64,000 nt of DNA from Acidobacteriota bacterium (GTDB taxonomy: Bacteria; Acidobacteriota; Terriglobia; Bryobacterales; Bryobacteraceae). The stretch spans positions 1-64,000 of the forward strand of contig JAFDVS010000078.1 of assembly GCA_018268935.1 (NCBI GenBank), given 5' to 3'. The position numbers and the translations under genes were made by a program. The notes beneath the pieces are model-generated. The model saw only the letters and a program-made list of their open reading frames with translations, did not search any database and was not told the origin of the DNA. The number at the start of each line of letters is the position of its first letter. The stretch's first letter is position 1. Positions 32,953 through 40,407 of this stretch are shown here, one piece after another.

Positions 32953-33971
32953 TCATCGCCAGCGAACAGGAACTGGAAGAGCTGCTATCGCGGCCGTCGA
33001 AAGCCGATGTGGAGTTCAGCGCAACGCTGGACGGGCCGCTGATTATCCTCGGCGCCGGCGGGAAGATGGGTCCAACGCTCGCGCGGCGTGCGAAACGCGC
33101 ATTGGAAGAAGCCGGGGTGGAGCAGCGCGTGATCGCGGTTTCGCGCTATTCCACCGAGTCCGCACGGGAGAAGTTGGAGCAGTGGGGCGTGGAGACGATC
33201 AGCGCCGACCTGCTGGACCGGGAGCAACTGGCACTACTGCCGGATGCTCCAAACGTCATCTACATGGCGGCGCGAAAATTCGGCTCGACGGGCTCCGAGT
33301 ATCTCACCTGGGGCATGAACGCGTGGTTGCCGGGGATTGTGGCGGAGCGCTACCGCCATTCCCGGATTGTGGCGATGTCGAGCGGCAACATTTATCCGTT
33401 CGTCCCCGTTGCATCGGGCGGCGCGACGGAATCGACGCCGCTGGCCTCCGTGGGGGAGTACGGGCAATCGGTTCTGGCGCGGGAGCGCCTCTTCGAGTTT
33501 TTCTCCGTCCGCTATGGCACACCGGTGGTGAACGTGCGGCTGAACTACGCAGTGGAATTGCGCTACGGCGTGCTGGTGGATATCGGCATGGCTGTGTTTG
33601 AGCGGCGGCCCGTGGATGTGACGATGGGTGCGGCCAACGTCATCTGGCAGGGCGATGCGAATTCCGTCGTGCTGCGCAGCCTGTCGCTGTGTTCCTCGCC
33701 TGCATCTGCGCTCAATCTGACGGGGCCTGAGACTTTGTCCGTGCGTTATGTGGCCCAGCGCTTCGGGCAGCATTTCGGCGTGGACCCGATCCTGACAGGG
33801 GAAGAGGCGCCGACGGCGTTGCTGAATAACGCGGCGAAGTGCCATCGCATCTTCGGATACCCGAGCGTGACGCCTGACCAGATGATTGAGTGGATCGCGG
33901 GGTGGATCGGAATGGGCGGAGCGAATCTCGGCAAGCCAACCAAGTTCGCCGTCCGAGACGGCAAGTTCTGA
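32949..33971 (+). CDS. NAD-dependent epimerase/dehydratase-like (extended SDR) protein
   Basis: This 340-residue protein has an N-terminal extension of about 30 residues, then the Rossmann nucleotide loop GAGGKMG (35-41). The position of the usual catalytic Ser-Tyr-Lys reads MSSGNIYPF and, about 35 residues later, EYGQSV. Tyr171 is there, but the Lys of YxxxK is replaced by Val175, so ordinary dehydrogenase chemistry is doubtful. The C-terminus has ALNLTGPETLSVR, usual in sugar-nucleotide epimerases. The ATG overlaps the stop of the adenosine-specific kinase, implying coupled synthesis. Substrate unknown. Confidence 0.82.
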   Translation: MIIASEQELEELLSRPSKADVEFSATLDGPLIILGAGGKMGPTLARRAKRALEEAGVEQRVIAVSRYSTESAREKLEQWGVETISADLLDREQLALLPDAPNVIYMAARKFGSTGSEYLTWGMNAWLPGIVAERYRHSRIVAMSSGNIYPFVPVASGGATESTPLASVGEYGQSVLARERLFEFFSVRYGTPVVNVRLNYAVELRYGVLVDIGMAVFERRPVDVTMGAANVIWQGDANSVVLRSLSLCSSPASALNLTGPETLSVRYVAQRFGQHFGVDPILTGEEAPTALLNNAAKCHRIFGYPSVTPDQMIEWIAGWIGMGGANLGKPTKFAVRDGKF

Positions 33972-35060
33972 TCAGTATTGTTGTGTTTGACGCAGAATGG
34001 TGCGCGCGGCCTCCTGTTGGGCCCGCCGCACCTGCTGCAGCCCCTGCTGGAGCAAGCCGAGAATTACGATCCAGGAGATAATCGCCACGATCACTTCCTT
34101 GATGTAAAGAGGGGAAGGGAGCGGCGAGTTGTAGAACATGTGCAGCAGCACGGGGATCAGGAACGCCTTCCAGAAGCGCACATCGACGATGGCATCAAAG
34201 CGGGACTTCGAGCCTGCGGCGACACGCCACCAGGCGGCACCGGAGATGGCGGTCCAGGCCGCATGGCCGAACGGGGCGGTGAAGGCGCGAAGCTGAATCT
34301 CCATTTCCATCACGCTGAGATTCTTGGTCTGCATGACCCGCTCAAAAGCGTAACCAGCGATTTCAAAGACTTCAAAACCCGCTCCAACGGCCGCGCCAAA
34401 GAGCAAGCCATTGAGCATGTATGGATACTTGGAAGAGGGCCGCACCAGCACCAGGACCGTGAGGAGTTTGGCAGACTCCTCCAGGATTCCGGCGCTCATG
34501 GCGCCGAGCCAGCGAAGATCGGTGGTGGCAACCCCGATGTGGGTGAAGACAAGCGAGAGCATGCCGCCGAAGGTCATCAGCATCAGTGTCTGGTGGAAGG
34601 TGACATTCCGTGGCGTGTTGCATTCGAAGAACAGAATGAGTGTGGCAAGGGGAAAGGAAAGAGCACCCATTATGATCATTCCCGGAATCGCCTTCGGATT
34701 GGAGAAAGAGTGCATGATCCAGGCGAAACCGAAATAGACAACGCTGATAAAGGCCAGCACCCGGAAGAAGAACCAAGGCTTGGGCCAGCCTGTGCCAACA
34801 TCCTCCAGAGCAGGAGTAGCTCTTGAGGTTCCGGTGAGGAAGTATTCCTCCAACTCTTCCTGGGAGCGTTTGCGGAAGACTTCGGAGAACATCTCGGCGG
34901 CGCTGAAGCCCTCCAGTTTGTCTGTGCTGGCGAGATTCCGAACGCGATCGGCGAATGAGCCGAAGATGTCCGAAGAGGCCGCGGGGAGGCGGGTTCCGCA
35001 GTTGGGACAGAATGCGCAGCCCCCCGCAATGGCAGCTTTGCACTGATTGCAGTGGAACAT
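33972..35060 (-). CDS. PrsW-family intramembrane protease with N-terminal zinc ribbon
   Basis: The 362-residue protein begins with a zinc ribbon (Cys4, Cys7, Cys18, Cys21), a helical linker, and then about eight transmembrane helices. The CPBP/PrsW-like catalytic motifs are present: EESAK (Glu194-Glu195) followed by FGAAVGAGFEVFEIAGYAFE, FGHAAWT and LHMFYNS. PrsW of Bacillus cleaves the anti-sigma factor RsiW at site 1. This window has several ECF sigma factors, but no anti-sigma factor was recognised near this gene. It is convergent with the SDR gene, the stops adjoining, and divergent from the PQQ propeller gene. Confidence 0.85.
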   Translation of the reverse strand: MFHCNQCKAAIAGGCAFCPNCGTRLPAASSDIFGSFADRVRNLASTDKLEGFSAAEMFSEVFRKRSQEELEEYFLTGTSRATPALEDVGTGWPKPWFFFRVLAFISVVYFGFAWIMHSFSNPKAIPGMIIMGALSFPLATLILFFECNTPRNVTFHQTLMLMTFGGMLSLVFTHIGVATTDLRWLGAMSAGILEESAKLLTVLVLVRPSSKYPYMLNGLLFGAAVGAGFEVFEIAGYAFERVMQTKNLSVMEMEIQLRAFTAPFGHAAWTAISGAAWWRVAAGSKSRFDAIVDVRFWKAFLIPVLLHMFYNSPLPSPLYIKEVIVAIISWIVILGLLQQGLQQVRRAQQEAARTILRQTQQY

Positions 35061-35151
35061 AGGTTGGAGTCGCTTATTATGTCACAGACCGTCGGCGATT
35101 TCCGCGAAGAAACGGCATAACCGTAATCGCTACAATAGCGTCAATACAGCC

Positions 35152-36435
35152 ATGAGGATGCTTCTTCTCTTTCCCTTCGCATTGTGTGTCGCGGCCGGTG
35201 CAGACTGGCAGCAGTGGCGTGGCCCTGGTTTTGACGGAGTGGCGTCAAGCGACGCCCCCCTCGAGTTCAACGACACGAAAAACGTCAAGTGGAAGACGAC
35301 CATTCCGGGGCGCGGTCATTCGACGCCAATCGTCGTAGGGAACAAGCTATTTCTCACTACGGCTGTCCCCGCAACCGAAGCTCCGGCACAAAGTGAGAGC
35401 CCACGGCGCGGTCCGGGCGGCGGCGCAGGAATGGGCCGTGAATACCGCTTTGTCGTCCTGTGCCTGGACCGGCAGACGGGAAAGATAATCTGGGAGAAAA
35501 CCGCGAAGACGGGATCGCCGCATGAAGGCTATCACGCGCGTTACGGCAGCTTCGCCTCCAACAGTCCGGCCAGCGACGGGAAACTCGTATTCGCATTCTT
35601 CGGCTCTCGCGGAGTGTTCGCCTACGATCTGGATGGCACCCTGAAGTGGCAGAAGGACGTTTCCCCAATGAAGATGCGGCTGCAATTCGGGGAGGGTACC
35701 GCTCCGGTTGTCCATGGTGAGACGCTATTGTTGAACTTCGATCAGGAAGAGGGGTCGCATATCCTCGCCTTGGACAAGAACAGCGGAAAGCAATTGTGGC
35801 GAGTGGATCGGGATGAGCCCAGTTCCTGGTCGCCGCCACTGGTTGTCGATCACAACGGTGCGAAGCAGGTGATCGTGGCTGCCTCGAACAAGGTTCGGTC
35901 TTATGAGCTGAAGACCGGCAAGTTGATTTGGGAATGCGCGGGGCTGGGATCGAACGTGATTCCGTCTCCAGTGCTGCAAAAGGACACGGTGATTGTGATG
36001 AGCGGGCACCGGAATCCGAATCTGCTGGCGATCAAATTAGGTGGCAGCGGCGATTTGACTGGCTCGAAGCATGTGCTCTACACCAACCAGAGGGGAAACT
36101 CTTACACCCCCTCCCCCGTACTGCAAGACAACAAGCTCTACTTCATCTCCGACAGCGGCATGCTCTCCTGTTTGAATGCCACCACCGGAGAACCTTACTA
36201 CCTGCAGCAACGGCTGCCTAAGCCCTACAATTTCAAGGCATCTCCGGTTGCCGCCAACGGGAAACTCTATCTGGCCACAGAGGAAGGCGATGTAGTTGTG
36301 GTGAAGATGGGGGAGAAGTTCGAAGTACTAGCAACCAACACGATGGCAGACCAAATGTTCATCGCGAGTCCCGTTGTTGTGGACGGATCCCTCTACTTGC
36401 GAGGGCAAAACACCCTGTTTTGCATTCGTCAGTAG
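35152..36435 (+). CDS. Exported PQQ-type (BamB-like) beta-propeller protein
   Basis: The 427-residue protein has a signal peptide (start at ATG 35152 or 35158, ending near VAAGA) and seven or so PQQ-like propeller repeats: WQQWRGPGFDGV, VVLCLDRQTGKIIWEK, ILALDKNSGKQLWRV, RSYELKTGKLIWECAG, YYLQQ, then ATEEGDVVVV. There are no quinoprotein dehydrogenase residues or haem motif, so it is a binding or scaffolding protein of the type common in Planctomycetes and Acidobacteria. TACAAT (35131-35136) is a likely -10 box, 15 bases before the ATG. A strong hairpin follows the stop. Confidence 0.85.
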   Translation: MRMLLLFPFALCVAAGADWQQWRGPGFDGVASSDAPLEFNDTKNVKWKTTIPGRGHSTPIVVGNKLFLTTAVPATEAPAQSESPRRGPGGGAGMGREYRFVVLCLDRQTGKIIWEKTAKTGSPHEGYHARYGSFASNSPASDGKLVFAFFGSRGVFAYDLDGTLKWQKDVSPMKMRLQFGEGTAPVVHGETLLLNFDQEEGSHILALDKNSGKQLWRVDRDEPSSWSPPLVVDHNGAKQVIVAASNKVRSYELKTGKLIWECAGLGSNVIPSPVLQKDTVIVMSGHRNPNLLAIKLGGSGDLTGSKHVLYTNQRGNSYTPSPVLQDNKLYFISDSGMLSCLNATTGEPYYLQQRLPKPYNFKASPVAANGKLYLATEEGDVVVVKMGEKFEVLATNTMADQMFIASPVVVDGSLYLRGQNTLFCIRQ

Positions 36436-36446
36436 AATAAGCCTGG

Positions 36447-36487
36447 CTACGGTTCCGGTGCGAGGGTACTGGGTTCCGGTACCGTAG
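36447..36487 (+). terminator. Hairpin after the PQQ propeller gene
   Basis: Arms CTACGGTTCCGG and CCGGTACCGTAG pair over 12 bases with one T-T mismatch; the loop is 17 bases. It begins 12 bases after the stop codon. No T-tract follows, but location and strength favour a terminator. Confidence 0.5.
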
Positions 36488-36576
36488 TCCGTATTGAAAA
36501 AAGTACTGCCGCCTCATTGTCAGTCTGTGAGGCTCCCGGCATTCTGTAAGTGGCAGATGCAAGGAGCTGTTACGAG

Positions 36577-37761
36577 ATGAATCCACTGAATGTCGCGATC
36601 TTAACCCCAAATTCTCCCCAGCGTTGGGAATTGGGTCACTTGCTGTCGCATTATCGCGTCGTTCGGCTCATCGAGAATGCGATGCATGGCTACCCCGACT
36701 CGAAAGAACTGCAAAGCCTGTTGCGTATTCTCTCCCCGCAGGTCGTTTTTCTTGACGTGACGGATCTGGAGCAGGCCATCCGCGTGGCGAAGGAAGCATC
36801 GGAGTGGCTTCCCGGTATTCAAATCATTGCTTTCGGCGGGCGGTTGGAATCGAGTGAGATGTTGTTTGTGATGCGTGCGGGCATCCAGGAATACCTGCCT
36901 TATCCCATCAACAGTGAAGACCTGCGAGATGCGCTGACACGGTGTGTGCGGAGGCTGGAAGAAAAACCCGTCGCCATGGACCTGGTTTCGAACGTGTTCA
37001 GCTTTCTGCCCGCAAAGCCGGGGGCGGGCGCTTCGACGATCTGCCTCAATACTGCAGCGGCAATTGCTCACCGGACGCAGAACCGTACGGGCTTGTTCGA
37101 CTTCGACATTGACTGCGGAACTCTCGATTTCTACATGAACCTGGAAGCAGGATTCTCTGTTCGGGATGCAGCCGAATATGGCGAACAGATGGACGACACG
37201 ATCTGGCAGCGGATCGTGACGAAAGCCGGAGCTCTGGATGTGCTCCGCTCTGGCCGGCCGCAACCGGATCGTCCTTTGAACATCTGGAACCTGGAAGCGA
37301 TCCTGGCATTCGCACGGCCGCGGTACGATCACATCTGTATCGATCTGGCCGCGGTGGGCAGCCAGACTTCGATGGCGACGCTACGCCATTCCAACCGTAT
37401 TTTCCTGGTGACGACGCCGGAGATCTGCTCTCTGCACATGACCCTGCGCACGCTGGATGTGATCAAGGAGATGGGGCTTGAATCGCGAGTGAGCATCGTG
37501 CTGAACCGTGTGGACTCCCGCTCGCACATGCGGTTGTCGCAAGTGGAAGAATTGCTGGGGCAGAAAGTAGTGCAGGCATTTCCGAACGATTGGGTGGGTA
37601 TGCAGCGGAGCATGCAGGAAGGCAAGGCGCTACTGCAGAGCGGACCGCTGGCAGGGCGGTATGCGGAATTCGCCGCGAGTCTGCTCAAAGCGGAGGCACC
37701 CGTCAAGAAACCCGAAGGGTTGCTCTCCGGGATCGGGAGATTGTTCCAGGCGCGCGGCTAG
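36577..37761 (+). CDS. CpaE/TadZ-like ATPase with receiver-like N-domain and altered P-loop
   Basis: This 394-residue protein starts at ATG 36577 with AAGGAG 9 bases upstream. Residues about 1-125 resemble a response-regulator fold (VVFLDVTD, then QIIAFGGRL and AGIQEYLPYPI), as in CpaE. The ATPase part is MinD/ParA-like with a deviant Walker A, AKPGAGAST: the first (signature) Lys is kept but the Lys of the canonical GK[ST] is Ala. TadZ proteins often show such changes. TadZ localises Tad pilus machinery at the pole, but no other tad/cpa gene is adjacent. The stop overlaps that of the next gene on the minus strand. Confidence 0.82.
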   Translation: MNPLNVAILTPNSPQRWELGHLLSHYRVVRLIENAMHGYPDSKELQSLLRILSPQVVFLDVTDLEQAIRVAKEASEWLPGIQIIAFGGRLESSEMLFVMRAGIQEYLPYPINSEDLRDALTRCVRRLEEKPVAMDLVSNVFSFLPAKPGAGASTICLNTAAAIAHRTQNRTGLFDFDIDCGTLDFYMNLEAGFSVRDAAEYGEQMDDTIWQRIVTKAGALDVLRSGRPQPDRPLNIWNLEAILAFARPRYDHICIDLAAVGSQTSMATLRHSNRIFLVTTPEICSLHMTLRTLDVIKEMGLESRVSIVLNRVDSRSHMRLSQVEELLGQKVVQAFPNDWVGMQRSMQEGKALLQSGPLAGRYAEFAASLLKAEAPVKKPEGLLSGIGRLFQARG

Positions 37762-38327
37762 TCGGTTTCGGGGTTGCGCAGTCTGCCCACGAGGAAAGCT
37801 CGGCCGGCTTGCCAGTCGCGCTTCAATGTGGCGACAGAAATGCCGATCGCCTCGGCAGCCTCTTCTTCCGTTAAGCCTCCGAAGTAGCGCAGTTCGATCA
37901 CTTGTGCAGCGCGCGGATCGAGCGCTTCCAGTTCCTGCAATGCCTGGTGGAGGTCGAGGATCTCATCTTCGAGCGGTTTTGACTGGGCGTGGGCTTCGTT
38001 CAGTTCCACCCGATCGGCTCCTCCTCCGCGTTTAGCCGCGAGCCGTTCCCGTGCGGCGGCCACCAGAAGGCGGCGTAATTGCTGTGAGGCGACGGCGAGG
38101 AAATGGGCGCGGTCCTGCCATGCGACGGGCGCCCCACGCATCAACTGGACGAAGAGTTCGTTCACCAGCGCGGTAGCCTGAAGGGTGCGCCCCGCAGCTT
38201 CGCGGCTCATGTACATGCCGGCAATGCGGCGCAACTCGGGCTGCAATTGAGTAAACAACTCACGGCCCGCATCCTTATTTCCCTTCCGCCAATCCAGCAA
38301 GAGCGCAGTAACCGGCTGTTTTTCCAT
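37758..38327 (-). CDS. ECF sigma factor (acidobacterial kinase-associated type)
   Basis: This 189-residue sigma factor begins at ATG 38327, giving MEKQPVTALLLDWRKGN as in relatives. Region 2 has FTQLQPELRRIAGMYM, LQATALVNELFVQL and HFLAVASQQLRRLLV; region 4 reads LDPRAAQVIELRYFGGLTEEEAAEAIGISVATLKRDW. TATACT lies 8 bases before the ATG on the minus strand, so the transcript is probably leaderless. It is divergent from the Ser/Thr kinase at 38383 (55 bp apart), the same arrangement as the pair around 8.8 kb. The downstream end overlaps the stop of the CpaE-like gene. Confidence 0.9.
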   Translation of the reverse strand: MEKQPVTALLLDWRKGNKDAGRELFTQLQPELRRIAGMYMSREAAGRTLQATALVNELFVQLMRGAPVAWQDRAHFLAVASQQLRRLLVAAARERLAAKRGGGADRVELNEAHAQSKPLEDEILDLHQALQELEALDPRAAQVIELRYFGGLTEEEAAEAIGISVATLKRDWQAGRAFLVGRLRNPETD

Positions 38328-38335
38328 ACTTTGGT

Positions 38336-38341
38336 AGTATA
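38336..38341 (-). promoter_or_regulatory. -10 box (TATACT) of the ECF sigma gene
   Basis: TATACT on the minus strand, 8 bases upstream of ATG 38327, with no ribosome site between. On the opposite strand the same spot reads AGTATAAAT, which could supply a -10 for the divergent kinase gene. Confidence 0.5.
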
Positions 38342-38382
38342 AATGAGCTGTTTTCCCGTGTGACTGCTCTAACGAGGGTGTG

Positions 38383-40407
38383 ATGGCGCTAATGACTCCT
38401 GAACGATTCCGCCAAGTTCGCAACCTCTTTGAGGCGGCTCTGGAACAGGACCCTTCTTTGCGGGATACGTTTCTTGCTCAGGCTGCCGCCTCGGATGAAG
38501 ATCTGCTGCTGGAGGTGCGGCGCATGCTGGAGGCGCATGCACGGCGAGTGACCTATCTGGATGGGACGCTTACGGCTCCAGCGGAATTACGCACGGACCC
38601 GCGGCGAATGGAAGGCCGGCGGCTGGGGAACTTCGAAATACTAAGGGAAATCGGCCGTGGTGGAATGGGCACGGTTTTCCTCGCCCGGAGGGCTGACGGC
38701 CTCTTTGACCAGCAAGTGGCGATCAAAGTTGTGACGCCGGACGGCGGTAGCGAGGAAGTGTTGCGCCGCTTTCGCCAGGAACGGGCGATTCTGGCCGCTT
38801 TGGATCATCCGAACATTGCCCGGCTCTACGACGGTGGCACGACGGAGGAAGGCTGGCCCTACTTCGTCATGGAGTTCGTGGAGGGCCAGCAGATTGATGA
38901 GTGGTGTGATGAGCAGAAGCTGAATATCAGCGGGCGGCTGCGATTGTTTCAGGCCGTGTGCGCAGCGGTGCACTATGCACACAAACATGGGGTAGTCCAT
39001 CGGGATTTGAAGCCGGAGAATATTCTGGTGACACGCGATGGAACCGTGAAGCTGCTCGACTTCGGTATCGCCAAAGTGCTGCAGGCGATGGACGGCGCGA
39101 GTACGGTGCTATCGACGCGGACGGGGATGCTGATGATGACCCCGGAATACGCCAGTCCGGAACAGTTGTGCGCCGACGAGACAACACCTCTGACGGACGT
39201 ATATTCGCTCGGCGTGATTCTCTACGAGTTGCTGACGGGGCGGCGGCCGTATCCTTTGAAGTCGCGCATGCTGCAGGAAATCATCCGGGTGGTCTGCGAG
39301 GAGCCGGTGAAACGCGCGAGTGTGCTGGTGACACTGGCGAAAACGATAGTGCGGCACGATGGTTCGACCCATACGGTGCAGCCCGGCGCGTTGAGTGCGC
39401 CAAGGGAAGGCACACCGATTGACCTGCAGCGGCGCTTGAGCGGGGATGTGGACACTATTCTGGACAAAGCGTTACAAAAGCTGCCAGCGGAGCGGTATCC
39501 TTCGGCGGAGCATTTGAGGGCGGATATCGAACGGCATTTGAATGGGCAGCCCATTCTGGCGGCGAGGCAAGGGGTGCTGGAGAAGGTTGGCAGTTTGATG
39601 AGCCGGCATAAGGCCGCGTTCGCCCTGGGGGCGTCGATTGTGGCGGCTCTGGCCGCGGGAGCGATTCAGGTGAGCGGCACAGCCATACTCTACGTTGGAG
39701 GAGCCTGCCTGCTGCTGGGGTTATGGTATACGGCCACGGATCGGAGGGTAGGGGCTTGGGTTCACGATCACCTATATGGGGAGCCGATCTTCATTGGGAT
39801 TGGAATGCTTGCACTGTTTGGTGTATTGCTCTGGGCCGACTCGAATCCTGAGTTGCGACGCCGTTACGGTACAGGCTGGACCATTCTTGCCGGCGTGAAT
39901 CTTGCCTCGCTTTACTTCGCAGGGATGTTGATCAGTTGGCGGATGCGGGAGCGTTGGGCGGGTGAATTGCAAATGCGTTTGCGATGGCATCGGGCAAATG
40001 CGGTCACGGTGATTTTGGCTGCGTTTAACATCAACAGCCTGCTGTCAAAGGAGGTCGTGAACGGTGGAGACAAGGGCTTGCGATTGTCCACTTTCATCGT
40101 GTTTCTTCTTCTCGCCATCGCCTACGGGATTGTGATTGCAGCCTATGTGGAGATTCGGGGGCGCGGGTTGCTGTATCATGGCGCATTGATTTCCTGGCTG
40201 GAGATTCAAGGGGCGAGTTGGGAGAATCGGCAGGGAACGGCGGTGATTCTATCGCCTCAGTTGCTGGACGACAACTTGTATCTGCGCTTGACGGTTCGCC
40301 GGCGGGTGGCGTTGTTGCGCCCCTATATCAGGGTTCCGATACCTTTTGAGGATGTGGAAAGAGTGGATGCCTTTGTGAAAGAGCACTTGGCGGTATTGCC
40401 GGCATGA
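38383..40407 (+). CDS. Ser/Thr protein kinase with six-helix membrane domain
   Basis: The 674-residue protein has an N-terminal helical region (ERFRQVRNLFEAALEQ) and a full Hanks kinase: GRGGMGTV loop, AIKVV lysine, HRDLKPEN (His206), DFGIAK and SPEQ. After about residue 405 come about six hydrophobic helices, then a cytoplasmic C-terminal tail of 70 residues. A membrane sensor without an external propeller differs from the 6016-8769 kinase. Start codons at 38380, 38383 and 38392 are all possible; CGAGGG favours 38383. The stop overlaps the ATG of the sulfatase (ATGA), and the sigma factor gene is divergent. Kinase and sigma factor likely act together. Confidence 0.9.
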   Translation: MALMTPERFRQVRNLFEAALEQDPSLRDTFLAQAAASDEDLLLEVRRMLEAHARRVTYLDGTLTAPAELRTDPRRMEGRRLGNFEILREIGRGGMGTVFLARRADGLFDQQVAIKVVTPDGGSEEVLRRFRQERAILAALDHPNIARLYDGGTTEEGWPYFVMEFVEGQQIDEWCDEQKLNISGRLRLFQAVCAAVHYAHKHGVVHRDLKPENILVTRDGTVKLLDFGIAKVLQAMDGASTVLSTRTGMLMMTPEYASPEQLCADETTPLTDVYSLGVILYELLTGRRPYPLKSRMLQEIIRVVCEEPVKRASVLVTLAKTIVRHDGSTHTVQPGALSAPREGTPIDLQRRLSGDVDTILDKALQKLPAERYPSAEHLRADIERHLNGQPILAARQGVLEKVGSLMSRHKAAFALGASIVAALAAGAIQVSGTAILYVGGACLLLGLWYTATDRRVGAWVHDHLYGEPIFIGIGMLALFGVLLWADSNPELRRRYGTGWTILAGVNLASLYFAGMLISWRMRERWAGELQMRLRWHRANAVTVILAAFNINSLLSKEVVNGGDKGLRLSTFIVFLLLAIAYGIVIAAYVEIRGRGLLYHGALISWLEIQGASWENRQGTAVILSPQLLDDNLYLRLTVRRRVALLRPYIRVPIPFEDVERVDAFVKEHLAVLPA

